A DNA stretch of 64,000 nt from Actinoplanes sichuanensis (GCF_033097365.1 NZ_AP028461.1:8618001-8682000), one strand, 5' to 3'; shown: positions 8,201 to 16,968, counted from the first letter of the stretch. Numbers and translations are program-made. Notes: generated from the sequence alone by a model not told the origin.

Positions 8201-8589
8201 TTGAAGACCCGGCCCGCGGACGCCGACAGCGTGCTGAACGCGGAGCCGTCGGTGCTGCCCTGCACGCTCAGGGTCTGCGTGCGGGTGGCCCACGCAGACG
8301 CCGGCGGCAGCTTCAGCACCACCTGGTCGATCGCGACGCTGCCGCCGAGATCGACCTGGATCCACTGTGGGAAGACGTTGTTCGGGCTCTCCCAGTAGGA
8401 GTTCGGGTTGCCGTCGTTGACGGCCGAGGCGGGCTGTGCTCCGAGCGAGCCGCTCGCGCTCGTCGCTCTGCCGAGCGCGAGGTTGGGCCCACCGGCCGCG
8501 TGCGCGGCCTGCGGGGTGAGGCCGAAGACGGCCAGAGCGGCCACGAGGGCCACGCCGACCAGCCGCCGGCTGAGGGTTATCGCCTTCAT
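5227..8589 (-). CDS. Secreted multidomain beta-helix glycanase (GH87-like alpha-1,3-glucanase/mycodextranase)
   Basis: A 1120-residue exported protein. A signal peptide (1-31) ends at QAAHA-A. Two F5/8 type C (discoidin) domains follow (about 35-172 and 190-330, each beginning with an asparagine-rich DGN..YWES-type loop), then two CARDB-like Ig domains (about 333-445 and 447-555), a CBM35/6-like domain opening with YEAEAARYQG, and a C-terminal right-handed parallel beta-helix (about 715-1120). The helix has acidic motifs FADGINFSNG and TTGDDALAIW that fit the aspartate cluster of GH87 enzymes attacking alpha-1,3-glucan. The ATG at 8589 is chosen because the signal peptide begins there. Family assignment is by architecture; another polysaccharide target cannot be excluded. 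Confidence 0.78.
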   Translation of the reverse strand: MKAITLSRRLVGVALVAALAVFGLTPQAAHAAGGPNLALGRATSASGSLGAQPASAVNDGNPNSYWESPNNVFPQWIQVDLGGSVAIDQVVLKLPPASAWATRTQTLSVQGSTDGSAFSTLSASAGRVFNPATGNTVTINFTATTIRYVRVHITANTGWPAGQLAELEIYGVAGPVDPDPEPPAGGDLAAGKAIEASSAVFNFVATNANDGNTGTYWESAGFPSTLTVKLGADAEVTGLVVKLNPDTAWGPRTQSIQVLGRAGTATTFTELKARADYGFSPSGNQNTITIPISGRASDVRLQIFSNTGAPGGQVAELQVIGAWAPAPDLVVTSATWSPANPNETSAITLTATVRNSGTVAAAATKVDFKLGGTVVAGADVPALASGASATVTGNAGTRPQGSYIVSATADPANTVAETNNDNNTFTAASPLVVGQAPGPDLQVTAINMNPANPAVGAAVSFTVAVQNRGIDAAGASTTRVAVGGTTLTGATSAIAAGATTTVTIGGTWTATSGGATAVATADSAGVVAETNENNNTLSRSIVVGRGAAVPYVSYEAEAARYQGTLLQADPLRTFGHTNFATESSGRQSVRLNSTGQFVEFTSTNQANSIVVRNSVPDSASGGGQDWTISLYVNDVFTRKLTLSSRNSWLYGTSDDTESLSNSPMADARRLFDESNALLGQSYPAGTRFKLQRDSGDAASFYIIDMIDLEQVAPALSQPTGCVSITTYGAVANDGLDDTAAIQRAVTDDENGVIPCVWIPAGQWRQEQKILSPDPTRGQWNQKGIRNVVIRGAGMWHTQLYSNTQPHQVTGNINHPHEGNVGFDIDDNTQISDLAIFGNTQNRANRGHGLNGRFGKNTKISNVWIEHVNVGAWVGRDYSDTPAYWNPGDGVEFTGMRIRNTFADGINFSNGTRNSRVFNSSFRTTGDDALAIWANPYVKDQNVDINHDDHFLNNTVQLPWRANGIAIYGGYNNSAQNNLVYDTANYPGIMLATDHSPLPFSGTTLLANNGLYRTGGAFWNEDQEFGAITLFPSTKDITGVTIRDTDIIDSTYDGIQFKNGGGNMPNVTVTNVRIDRSNNGAGILAMSGARGNAVLSNVQITNSADGDIVIQPGSQFTISGS

Positions 8590-8830
8590 GAGGGGTCCGT
8601 CCTGTCGGACCGGCGCAGGGGTCGTCCAACAGGGGGCGCCGCCACGCCGAGGGGGGGAAGGGACCCGGCAGTGCAAAATTTTCGTCTTGCTGCTTACTTT
8701 TTGCATGCCGAGGCATTCAATGTTTCAGATGTGTCATCGGTTCGTCAACGCTCTGCGTCCAGAACGTGCAGAGCGGTGGTCCGGCTTGGTGCCCGGCCAT
8801 ACAGTCGGCCACAGTGGTGGGAGGTGCCGT
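8590..8830. promoter_or_regulatory. Divergent intergenic region upstream of the glycanase gene
   Basis: A 241-bp gap between divergent genes. It contains an AT-rich island at about 8673-8735 including an AAAATTTT palindrome and a TTACTTTTTGCAT stretch, the likely promoter zone of the glycanase gene. I see no clear repressor operator and no RNA gene. Confidence 0.35.
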
Positions 8831-9598
8831 ATGCCGTTGGGCGACTACTTCGAGGTGCTGGCCTGGAGCACCGCACTCGTGTTCGCCGGGTTCGCCGTCT
8901 GCTGGCAGGCACGCGACCAGGTCGATCGCCGGACAGCGGCGGCCCGCGTCACGGCAGTGGAGATCGACCCGTACCACGCGATGGGCAGAATCGGCCGCAC
9001 GGCCGACATGAACCGGGCCGCCGCGGCGGCGCTGCTGCTCGACGCCCGGGTGCGGATCGACGCGGAGGGGCTGCTGTCGACACCCGCGGACGGCGGGCCG
9101 GACGTGCCGCCGGACCATCCGGTCGAGATCGCGCTACTGGAGGCACTGAGTCGGCGGGAGGAGCCGGCCGCACTCAACCAGCTGAAGGTGCCGCACGCCG
9201 GTTTCCTGCACGACCAGGATGTACGGCTCGGCGTGCCGGAGTGGCTGCGGAGCCGGTGGGCGCACCACAACCCCGGCGACTACCTGCAGATGACGGCGGC
9301 CACGGTCGCCCTGGTGCTGCCGTTCCCATGGGCGGTGCCGATGCTGTGGGGCACACACCCGGACGGCCTGTTCGTCGATGTCTTCGACTTCGTGTTCCTG
9401 TCGCTGATCCTCGGCGTGACCCTGCTCAGCGTCGTGGTGATGACCTGGCCCGAAAGGCGCGATCACTTCCGGCCACACTTCGCCCGGACCCCGGCCCCAC
9501 CAGCTCTGGACTCCCTAACCGAGGAGCAGACCCGGAATCTCCGCGCCAGCGTGTTCTACACCGAGCGCCTTCCCTCCGACAGGCCGAGTCGGCGCTGA
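8831..9598 (+). CDS. Hypothetical membrane protein
   Basis: A 255-residue protein I do not recognise. It has an N-terminal membrane segment (about 8-26), a soluble stretch of about 120 residues rich in Ala and charged residues (RIGRTADMNRAAAAALLLDA, then a pro-rich VPPDHPVEIALLEAL), two further hydrophobic segments (about 155-175 and 185-212), and a charged tail. The ATG at 8831 follows GGGAGG by 7 bp; the open frame upstream lies in the glycanase promoter region. It stands alone, divergent from the glycanase and followed by a complex palindrome. Confidence 0.7.
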   Translation: MPLGDYFEVLAWSTALVFAGFAVCWQARDQVDRRTAAARVTAVEIDPYHAMGRIGRTADMNRAAAAALLLDARVRIDAEGLLSTPADGGPDVPPDHPVEIALLEALSRREEPAALNQLKVPHAGFLHDQDVRLGVPEWLRSRWAHHNPGDYLQMTAATVALVLPFPWAVPMLWGTHPDGLFVDVFDFVFLSLILGVTLLSVVVMTWPERRDHFRPHFARTPAPPALDSLTEEQTRNLRASVFYTERLPSDRPSRR

Positions 9599-9654
9599 AG
9601 ATAGTTTCGCTAGCGATACTTTCTTTGATGAAAGTATCGCTGTCGTGACTATCT
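9599..9654. repeat. Nested palindromes: operator-like dyad plus 12-bp hairpin
   Basis: Immediately after the stop at 9598. AGTTTCGCT-AGCGATACT (9603-9620) is an 18-bp palindrome with one mismatched pair. Its right half also forms the left arm of a perfect 12-bp hairpin, AGCGATACTTTC/GAAAGTATCGCT (9612-9623 and 9630-9641). Outer arms AGATAGT (9599-9605) and ACTATCT (9648-9654) enclose it. The composition is AT-richer than the surroundings. The TCGCTAGCGA core resembles TetR-family operators; it could also act as a terminator. Confidence 0.6.
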
Positions 9655-9663
9655 GACCGCTTT

Positions 9664-9935
9664 CGGGAGGAGGCGTTCGTCGACCGCGCGGGCGTGCCCG
9701 CGGTCTTCTTCACCGCGTCCGGCCGAGTGTTGTGGTGATCGACGAGGTGCCCTACCTGGTCGATCGAGTGGACGCCTTCGAGGGGATCCTCCGGTCGGCC
9801 CCGGCCGAGGCCTTCGACGCGGCTCTGGTGACCGGCGGCCTCCCACACCGGCCTGAGCGCGGCCTACGGGCCCCGCCGAACTCCTCCAGGCCTGGAAGAG
9901 ATCCTGACGCGCGACACCCTGGGACGGCGGACGGG
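9664..9935 (+). pseudogene. Decayed remnant of an Arch_ATPase/DUF234-type AAA ATPase gene
   Basis: Collinear blocks of an AAA-family ATPase survive in different frames: AFVDRAGVPAVFFTASG (frame of 9676, then a stop at 9736), VVIDEVPYLVDRVDAFEGIL followed by AFDAALVTGGLP (frame of 9732, about 9732-9842), and ELLQAWKRS (about 9880-9906) in another frame. In intact family members these blocks are separated by long segments: the Walker A region and much of the core are missing here. Deletions plus frameshifts leave no functional product. Recognition rests on the VVIDEVPYLV Walker B-like motif and the VTGGLP motif. Confidence 0.65.
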
Positions 9936-9974
9936 ACCGGCCGGCAGCGGCCGGCCCCGCGCCGAGTGTTTCTT

Positions 9975-11129
9975 TCAGCCCTTCAGGAGCTGACGGGCCA
10001 TCACGATGCGCTGCACCTGGTTGGTGCCCTCGTAGATCTGGGTGATCTTGGCGTCGCGCATCATGCGCTCGACCGGGTAGTCGCGGGTGTAGCCGTAGCC
10101 GCCGAGGATCTGGACCGCGTCCGTGGTGATCTCCATGGCCACGTCGGAGGCGAAGCACTTCGCGGCCGCGCCGAAGTAGGTCAGGTCGGCGTCACCGCGC
10201 TCGCTCTTGCCGGCCGCCGCGTACGTGAGCTGGCGGGCCGCCTCCAGCTTCATGCCCATGTCGGCGAGCATGAACTGCAGGCCCTGGAAGTCGGCGATCG
10301 CCTTTCCGAACTGCTTGCGCTCCTTGGCGTACCCCAGAGCGAAGTCGAGCGCGCCCTGCGCGATGCCGATGGCCTGCGCGGCGATGGTGACCCGGGTGTG
10401 GTCGAGGGTCTTCATCGCGGTGGCGAAGCCGGTGCCCTCCTCGCCGATCATCCGGTCGGCCGGGATGCGCACGTTGTCGAAGTAGACCTCGCGGGTCGGC
10501 GAGCCCTTGATGCCGAGCTTCTTCTCCGGGGCGCCGAAGCTGACGCCCTCGTCCGACTTCTCCACCACGAAGGCGGAGATGCCGCGGGAGCGGGCGGACG
10601 GGTCGGTGACCGCGAAGACCGTGTAGTACTCCGAGACGCCGGCGTTGGTGATCCAGCGCTTCACACCGTTGAGCACCCAGTGGTCTCCGTCGCGGACCGC
10701 GCGGGTGGTCATCGAGGCGGCGTCGGAGCCGGCCTCGGGCTCGGAGAGGCAGTACGAGAACATGCCCTCCCCGGCGGCGACCTTGCTCAGGTAGCGCTGC
10801 TTGAGGTCCTCCGAGGCGGCGATGATCAGCGGCATCGTGCCGAGCTTGTTGACCGCGGGGATCAGCGACGACGAGGCGCAGGCCCGGGCCACCTCCTCGA
10901 TCACGATCGCGGTGGCGAGAGCGTCCGCACCGGCGCCGCCATACTCCACCGGGATGTGCGGGGCGTGGAAGTCCGAGGAGCGCAGGGCGTCATACGACGC
11001 CTTGGGGAACTCACCAGTCTCGTCGGCCTCGGCGGCGTGCGGAGCGACCCGCGCGTCGCAGATCTCACGCACGGCGGCGCGGATCGTCTCGTGGTCCTCC
11101 GGAAGCTGGTAGACGTCGAAATCAGCCAT
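9975..11129 (-). CDS. Acyl-CoA dehydrogenase
   Basis: A 384-residue FAD-dependent acyl-CoA dehydrogenase that introduces the 2,3-double bond in acyl-CoA during beta-oxidation or branched amino acid breakdown. It shows the signatures CLSEPEAGSDAAS (about 125-137) and the C-terminal GGYGYTRDYPVERMMRDAK followed by IYEGTNQVQRIVMAR, in which Glu367 of YEGT matches the catalytic base of medium- and short-chain enzymes. Full length for the family. I use ATG 11129 (AAGGA 11 bp upstream); the ATG at 11141 would add four residues. It stands alone, divergent from the giant membrane protein gene. Confidence 0.92.
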   Translation of the reverse strand: MADFDVYQLPEDHETIRAAVREICDARVAPHAAEADETGEFPKASYDALRSSDFHAPHIPVEYGGAGADALATAIVIEEVARACASSSLIPAVNKLGTMPLIIAASEDLKQRYLSKVAAGEGMFSYCLSEPEAGSDAASMTTRAVRDGDHWVLNGVKRWITNAGVSEYYTVFAVTDPSARSRGISAFVVEKSDEGVSFGAPEKKLGIKGSPTREVYFDNVRIPADRMIGEEGTGFATAMKTLDHTRVTIAAQAIGIAQGALDFALGYAKERKQFGKAIADFQGLQFMLADMGMKLEAARQLTYAAAGKSERGDADLTYFGAAAKCFASDVAMEITTDAVQILGGYGYTRDYPVERMMRDAKITQIYEGTNQVQRIVMARQLLKG

Positions 11130-11357
11130 GCCCTTAACCATCCTTAAGGTCGTCCCGGGGCAATGTTACCGGTGCGTAGCGTGGGCTGGGCAACAGTCCT
11201 GAGTGTGCCGAATATCGCGGCCTGACCAGGGCACCCGGGGAAACCGCCGGGTTCGGGGCCGTTTCCACAGATCTCCACCCGGTTGAGACTGTTCTAATGA
11301 GGTGCCGGAAAGGCATGCTCTAACTACAGACAGCGGCCGGACGGTCGAGGAGGTCCT

Positions 11358-14300
11358 GTGGCGCAGGCTGACGAGCCCGATCACGTTGACGAACAACTGG
11401 CTCGCATCGACGCCTCCATATCCGACCTGAAGATTCGCGACATGCAGGCCGCCGCCGAGCGGACCAAGATCGCGAGCAAGCTCCAGGCCGCGTTGTTCCA
11501 GCGCGACATCCTCGCGCACGCGCAGAAACAGCAGCGTGCGAAGGGCACCAAGACCAGGCGTACCGCGGCTCGCCGTAAGCCTGTCGACTTCCCACCACCA
11601 CCCCGGCCCGGTGAGCCGGCTCCGGTCCAGGCCGAGGAGCCGCCACGCCCGGCGGCCCGCCGGCCGGGCCCGCCGCCGGACTGGGCCGAGCCGGGCACCG
11701 CGCACACCGGGCCGCCCGGGGTCGCCACCGACGGCGCCGCGCTGCTGGTCGACGATCCTCCACCGACCGAGCGGCCCGAGCCCCGGCCGAAACCACCACC
11801 GCGCCGCCCGCCACTGGCCACCATGGAGCACCCGCCCGAGGCGTCCACCCAGTCGGTGCAGAACATTCTGCTGGTCCTGGGCGCGTTGCTGCTCGGCGTG
11901 GCGGCGGTCGTCTTCGCCACGGTAGCGGTCAACAACCCGTTCGCGCGGGCGCTGATCCTGGCGCTGTCCACCGGGATCGCCCTGTCGGTGGCCCCGGGCG
12001 TGGCCAAACGCGGGCTCACCTCGACCGGTGAGACGATCGCCGCGATCGGGCTGATCCTGCTCCCGATGACGCTGTACGCGTTGCACGACAGCCCGCTGAC
12101 CGGCGGGGACGTGCCGACCGCTCTCTACCTGGGCATCACGTTCGCGATCACCGCGGTGGCCTCCTTCGTCTACGCCGGGGCCACGCGACTGGCCGCTCCG
12201 CGGTACGCGACGGTGATCGCCACACAGCCGGTCGCGCCGCTCCTGGCGTACCCCATGATCCAGAGCCCGGCCGGCTGGGGCCTCGCGCTGACCGCCGTGG
12301 CCCTCCTCGACCTGCTGCTTCTGACCCGGGTGATCCGGGCTGGGCGGCTCGTGCCGCGCTGGCCGCTGGGGCGGCCGGTGGCCGCCGACCGCGAGTCGCT
12401 CGCCGACGCCGACACCGACCGCGTCGCGGATCCGGCCGACCCCTCGACGTACGCCGCGGACGCCCCGCCCCGGCCGGAGTCCCGCCAGGAGGAGCCGGAT
12501 CTGATCATTTCCGGCTTCAACCGACCGCGTCGCCGCTGGCTGCCGACCCGGATCTTCCCCGGGCCGCGGCCGGAGGGCGCGCCGCCCGCCGGTTCGATGC
12601 CGCTGGCCCCGCCGGCCGTCCCGCCGTCCGCCGACTGGCTCCGGGAGTTGACGTTCGCGCTGCTCTGCATCGCGTCCGCGGGCGCGCTGCTCTACTCGTC
12701 GGTGGCGCTGCTGCAGGCCCAGGTGCTCGGTGACGCGCTGCGGTCCGGCCTGATCCTGATCGCCGCCGCGCTGACCGCGGTGGCCGCCGCCCGCCTGCTC
12801 AAGCAGCCGACCGCGATCAACGTGGCGGGCGCGGTGCTCACCCTGGCGGTGATCGGCGCGATGGCCCGGATCGCCGGTGTGGTGGCGCCGAACTGGAGCG
12901 TGGTGGCCGCCGCCGCGACCGTCGCGATCGCCGGTGCGGTGATCGGTCTACTGCCCGCGGCGGCCCGGTCCGGTCCGCAGTACGCGTCGACCGGTGCACT
13001 GATCCTTCTCGGTCTGGTCGTCGGGGTCGACGTGCTGCGCGCGGCGGTCGCACCGGTCGCCGCGGCCCGCCCGATCTGGGACGCGGACACCGCGGCGTAC
13101 GCCCAGAAGCTCGCCGAGGCGGTCGGCCCGTCCGGCTGGCTGCTGGCCTTCAGCGCGCTGCTGATGACGATCGCCGCGGCCCTGGCGCTGCCCGACACGA
13201 TCCGGCACGAGGGTGCGGTGATCGGCATCGCCCTGACCGCGCTGTCGGTGCCCGCCTCGCTGGGGCTGCCCTGGTCGGAGGCCCCGTGGCCGCTGGTGCT
13301 GGCGTCGATCGGCCTGGGCGCGGCCGGCCTCTGGGCGAACACGCTGCGGACCGCCGCGACCCATGTGGCCGCGGCCGGTGTGGTCGGCCTGTTCGGTGCG
13401 TGTGCCGCGCTGAGCGCGTCCTGGCTGACCGCGGCCGTGCTGACCGCACTGGCCGGGGCCGGGGTGATGGTCGCGATCGCGGCCCGGCAGATCCCGGTGC
13501 GACTGTTCGCCTGGGTGATCGGCGACTGGGCGTCGGGCGCGGCCGCGCTGGCCATCCCCGGCGCCGCGGTGACCGCGGCACTGGCCGTCTCCGACCCTGG
13601 TGGTGGCCCGCCGCCGACCGCCGGCTCGACGGTTCCGGCGCTGGCCGCCGGTTTCCTCGCGGTCGCCGGCACCCTCAGCTACGCGGCCGTGTTCCAGGTG
13701 GCGCGGCGGGAGATCAGCCTGCCGATGACGGTCGGGACCGGGCTGGGCGCGATGGCGATGGCGCTGGCCGCGCTCTTCGCCCCGGGCGCGACCGCACCCG
13801 ACATCTGGGTGGGCGCGCTGCTGCTCGGCGCGGCTCTCCTGCTCTTCTTCGCCAAGTCGATCGACAACCGGGGGCGGACCGACCGGGTGCTGGACGGCCC
13901 GGACATCGCCGCCGCGGCCGCCACCGTGGCGATCTGCGGCGCGCTGGCCCGGGTCGCCGCACTGGCCTTCCCGGACGCGCCGCTCGCCGTCGCCGGTGTG
14001 ATGGTGCTGCTGGTCGGCATGGGAGTGACTATCCTGCCGGACGACTGGCGGCCCGGCCCGGCCCGTGGCCTCGGCATCGCCGCCCTGGTGGTCGGCGCGA
14101 TCGCCGGCTGGCAGGCGGTGGTCGGCGGGCTGAAGGTGCTGTCGCTGCCCGGGCCGCTGTGGGCCGCCGACCTGTCCGCCTATCCGACCACCGCGCCGCC
14201 GGGTGCCTGGCAGGCCCCGTTCGCCCTGGTCGCGATCGCGATCACGGCGGCCATGGCGATGCCGAGACCGTGGTCGCCGTACGCATCGGGGCTGGCCGCC

Positions 14301-16469
14301 GCGCTGGCCGCGATCTGCACGCCGTACGCGCTCGGCCTGCCCTGGTGGTCGCCGCTGCTGGTGGGCACGGCGGTCGCGGTCGCGTACGCGCTGGCCGCCG
14401 TAGCCGCGACCGACCCGCATTCGGCCCGCGCCCGGGCCGGGGTGGCTGCCGTGGTGCTGCTGCACGCCACCTCGGCAGGCCTGGCCCGGCCCTGGTCGAC
14501 CGCACTCGCCCTGCTGGTGATCGTGCTGCTCGGAGTGTTGGTGGCGGCGGCCGCCCGGATCCCGGTGAAAGCGCCGCCCACGACGTTCGACGACACCGCC
14601 GAGATGGACGAGGCGCCGGATCGGGCTCCGGATCGGGTGCTGCCGCATCATCGGGCGCAGATCGGCGGCGCGGCCACCGGCTCGGTGCTGCTGGCACTGC
14701 CCGGTCTGCTGGCCGCGCTCACCGCCGACCAGGGGCACGGCATCGAGGCGGTACTGAGCGCGGCGCTGGCCGGTTCCACGCTGGGCCTGGCGATCCTGGC
14801 CGCGCTCAGCCGGTTCCTTCCGCAGTATCTGCCGTGGGCCACCATCGGTGTGGTGCTCGGCGCCACGGTGACCGCGGTGGCCTGTATCCCGACCGACTAT
14901 CCGACGGCCCTCTACGCGGCGGCGGCCGCCCTGGTCGGTGTGCTCGCCGAGATGCTGCGGGCCGCGGTTCCGCCGGCACCGTCGGATCTGCCACGGGTCG
15001 CGCCGTTCGACGACAGTCCGGCGGCCAGCCGTTCGATGCGGCTGCGGCGGTCCGGCTGGGGTGAGCGCTGGCTCGCCGACCCGGCCACGGGCGCCGTGAT
15101 GCTGGCCCTGCTACCCACCGTGTTGGCGCTGTTCTCGCTGGCCCCGGCCCTGCGGGCGGCGCTGTTCGATCCGCTGGGCCAGTTGCGGGCGATCTGGGAG
15201 GGCCCGATCCCGGCGCTGACCGACCCGGCCGCCGGCAACGTGGACGGCACCAGCGCCCTGGCCGCGATCCTGCTGACCGGCGCCGCCGCGCTCGCCGCCG
15301 TCGGTTTCGGCGGGAAGGTGTCCGAGGCGGTTCCGGTGATCCTGCCGGGGCTGGCCCTGACCCTGCTGATCACACCGATCGCACTGGGCGCCGGATTCCC
15401 GGCGGCCACCGGTGCGGCGCTCGTGGTGTTCACCATCTCGATGTTGGGGCTGGCGCTCACTCCGCCGCCCGTCGCGCACCGGGCGCCACTGTTGCGTACC
15501 ACCCGGGCCGTGGTTTTCGTGATCGGCCTGCTGGCCGGTGGCGCGGGCCTGGCCGGCAGCCTCGCGCTGGAGTCGCTGACGGTGTTCACGCTGGGCAGCG
15601 CGGTGGGTGTCGGGCTGGTCGCGGCGCTGGCCGGGCGCAACCAGTCGGCCCGGCTGCTGGGCTGGCTGTTCGCCGCGGTGATGGGCCAGATGTTCGTGAT
15701 GGCGGTGGCGATCTCGGCCGGGCTGGAACGGCATTGGGCGGCGTTCGGGGTGCTCGCGGTCGGCGCCGGGCTGCTGTCGCTGGAGGCGGCGCTGCCCCGG
15801 CTCGGGCTGCCGCAGTACCGGGCCGAGGCGATCACCGTGGAGTGGAGCGGCTACGCGTCGGCGGCTGTCGCCGGTGCGCTGGCCCTGCACTCGCCTGTCC
15901 ATCTGGCGGCGCTGCTCGCGGCGTGGGGTGCGGTGCTGGGCCTGACCGCGTCGCGGCCGGACCGTACGGCGAGCCAGCGGCGCACGCTGTTCTGGGTGGC
16001 GGTCGGGTTCGAGATCGCCGGTTGGTGGCTGTTCATCTCGCTCAACGAGGTGGGGCTGCCGGAGGCGTACACCCTGCCGTTCGCCGCTCTCGCCCTGGCG
16101 GTCGGCATCGTGGAGGCGCATCACCGGCCGGATCTGAGCAGTTGGGCGGCGTACGGCCCGGCGCTGCTGGCCGCGTTCGTGCCGACGATGGGCATCGTGA
16201 TCGCCGGTAACGGCGGCGACCTGCGGGCGGTGCTCCTGCTGCTCGGGGCGGTGGTGACGCTGATCATCGGCTCGCGCACCCGTCAGCAGGCGCCCGTGGT
16301 GGTCGGCACGGTGGCCACCGTGGTCGCGGCGTTGGCCTTCGCCTTCACCGTGGGCGGCCCCTGGTTGATGCTGATCCCGGTCGGTGTGGTGCTGCTGTTC
16401 CTGGGCGCGTCGAGCGAAAATCGCCGGCGCACCCAGGAGTTCCGCGAGGTGCTGTCGAAGATGCGGTGA
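11358..16469 (+). CDS. Giant polytopic membrane protein (SCO7512-like family)
   Basis: A 1703-residue protein. Residues 1-60 form a charged, heptad-like helix (ARIDASISDLKIRDMQAAAE), residues 65-160 are a proline/arginine-rich linker, and from about 168 to the end there are dozens of hydrophobic segments, perhaps 35-45 membrane passes, interrupted by proline- and arginine-rich loops near 340-430, 1080-1110 and 1230-1260. The GTG start has a textbook AGGAGG (11348-11353). No transporter or enzyme motif is visible. Similar very large proteins are annotated as permease-like hypothetical proteins in actinomycetes; the function is not known. Its stop is one base from the convergent purE stop. Confidence 0.85.
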   Translation: MAQADEPDHVDEQLARIDASISDLKIRDMQAAAERTKIASKLQAALFQRDILAHAQKQQRAKGTKTRRTAARRKPVDFPPPPRPGEPAPVQAEEPPRPAARRPGPPPDWAEPGTAHTGPPGVATDGAALLVDDPPPTERPEPRPKPPPRRPPLATMEHPPEASTQSVQNILLVLGALLLGVAAVVFATVAVNNPFARALILALSTGIALSVAPGVAKRGLTSTGETIAAIGLILLPMTLYALHDSPLTGGDVPTALYLGITFAITAVASFVYAGATRLAAPRYATVIATQPVAPLLAYPMIQSPAGWGLALTAVALLDLLLLTRVIRAGRLVPRWPLGRPVAADRESLADADTDRVADPADPSTYAADAPPRPESRQEEPDLIISGFNRPRRRWLPTRIFPGPRPEGAPPAGSMPLAPPAVPPSADWLRELTFALLCIASAGALLYSSVALLQAQVLGDALRSGLILIAAALTAVAAARLLKQPTAINVAGAVLTLAVIGAMARIAGVVAPNWSVVAAAATVAIAGAVIGLLPAAARSGPQYASTGALILLGLVVGVDVLRAAVAPVAAARPIWDADTAAYAQKLAEAVGPSGWLLAFSALLMTIAAALALPDTIRHEGAVIGIALTALSVPASLGLPWSEAPWPLVLASIGLGAAGLWANTLRTAATHVAAAGVVGLFGACAALSASWLTAAVLTALAGAGVMVAIAARQIPVRLFAWVIGDWASGAAALAIPGAAVTAALAVSDPGGGPPPTAGSTVPALAAGFLAVAGTLSYAAVFQVARREISLPMTVGTGLGAMAMALAALFAPGATAPDIWVGALLLGAALLLFFAKSIDNRGRTDRVLDGPDIAAAAATVAICGALARVAALAFPDAPLAVAGVMVLLVGMGVTILPDDWRPGPARGLGIAALVVGAIAGWQAVVGGLKVLSLPGPLWAADLSAYPTTAPPGAWQAPFALVAIAITAAMAMPRPWSPYASGLAAALAAICTPYALGLPWWSPLLVGTAVAVAYALAAVAATDPHSARARAGVAAVVLLHATSAGLARPWSTALALLVIVLLGVLVAAAARIPVKAPPTTFDDTAEMDEAPDRAPDRVLPHHRAQIGGAATGSVLLALPGLLAALTADQGHGIEAVLSAALAGSTLGLAILAALSRFLPQYLPWATIGVVLGATVTAVACIPTDYPTALYAAAAALVGVLAEMLRAAVPPAPSDLPRVAPFDDSPAASRSMRLRRSGWGERWLADPATGAVMLALLPTVLALFSLAPALRAALFDPLGQLRAIWEGPIPALTDPAAGNVDGTSALAAILLTGAAALAAVGFGGKVSEAVPVILPGLALTLLITPIALGAGFPAATGAALVVFTISMLGLALTPPPVAHRAPLLRTTRAVVFVIGLLAGGAGLAGSLALESLTVFTLGSAVGVGLVAALAGRNQSARLLGWLFAAVMGQMFVMAVAISAGLERHWAAFGVLAVGAGLLSLEAALPRLGLPQYRAEAITVEWSGYASAAVAGALALHSPVHLAALLAAWGAVLGLTASRPDRTASQRRTLFWVAVGFEIAGWWLFISLNEVGLPEAYTLPFAALALAVGIVEAHHRPDLSSWAAYGPALLAAFVPTMGIVIAGNGGDLRAVLLLLGAVVTLIIGSRTRQQAPVVVGTVATVVAALAFAFTVGGPWLMLIPVGVVLLFLGASSENRRRTQEFREVLSKMR

Positions 16470-16470
16470 G

Positions 16471-16968
16471 CTAACCCATCAGGCGGTCGCGCAGCGCCGC
16501 GTCCTTCTCGGCGACCAGCTTTTCGAGGCCGGCCTGGAAATCCACCATCCGCTGGCGGATCTCCGGGTGCGAGGCCCCGAGAATGCGGACCGCGAGCAGG
16601 CCGGCGTTGCGCGCCCCACCGATCGACACGGTGGCCACCGGCACCCCGGCCGGCATCTGCACGATCGACAGCAGCGAATCCATCCCGTCCAGGTGCTTGA
16701 GCGGCACCGGGACACCGATCACCGGCAGCGGGGTCAGCGCGGCCACCATGCCCGGCAGGTGCGCGGCCCCGCCGGCCCCGGCGATGATCGCCCGGATGCC
16801 CCGGTCGGCGGCCGACTCGGCGTAGTCCACCATCTTCTTCACGGTCCGGTGTGCGGAGACCACACCGACCTCGAAGGGGACGTCGAACTCGGCCAGAGCG
16901 ACCGCGGCCGCCTCCATGGTCGGCCAGTCCGAGTCGCTGCCCATGATGATGCCGACGACGGGATTCAT
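16471..16968 (-). CDS. purE: N5-carboxyaminoimidazole ribonucleotide mutase (PurE)
   Basis: A 165-residue class I PurE that converts N5-CAIR to 4-carboxy-AIR in purine synthesis. The N-terminal [13 protein letters not shown] binds the ribose phosphate, [11 protein letters not shown] carries the catalytic His, and [12 protein letters not shown] is the family glycine-rich loop. Length is normal. The ATG directly follows the TAG of purK, so the two are translated from one mRNA and act in consecutive steps. Confidence 0.97.
   Translation of the reverse strand: MNPVVGIIMGSDSDWPTMEAAAVALAEFDVPFEVGVVSAHRTVKKMVDYAESAADRGIRAIIAGAGGAAHLPGMVAALTPLPVIGVPVPLKHLDGMDSLLSIVQMPAGVPVATVSIGGARNAGLLAVRILGASHPEIRQRMVDFQAGLEKLVAEKDAALRDRLMG

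Noticed and set aside
6862..9648. A 928-codon open frame on the plus strand
   Set aside because: It runs antisense through the secreted glycanase and its promoter. Such frames are a by-product of GC-rich third positions; the amino acid composition (Gly, Arg, Val, Asp rich) is that of a shadow frame.
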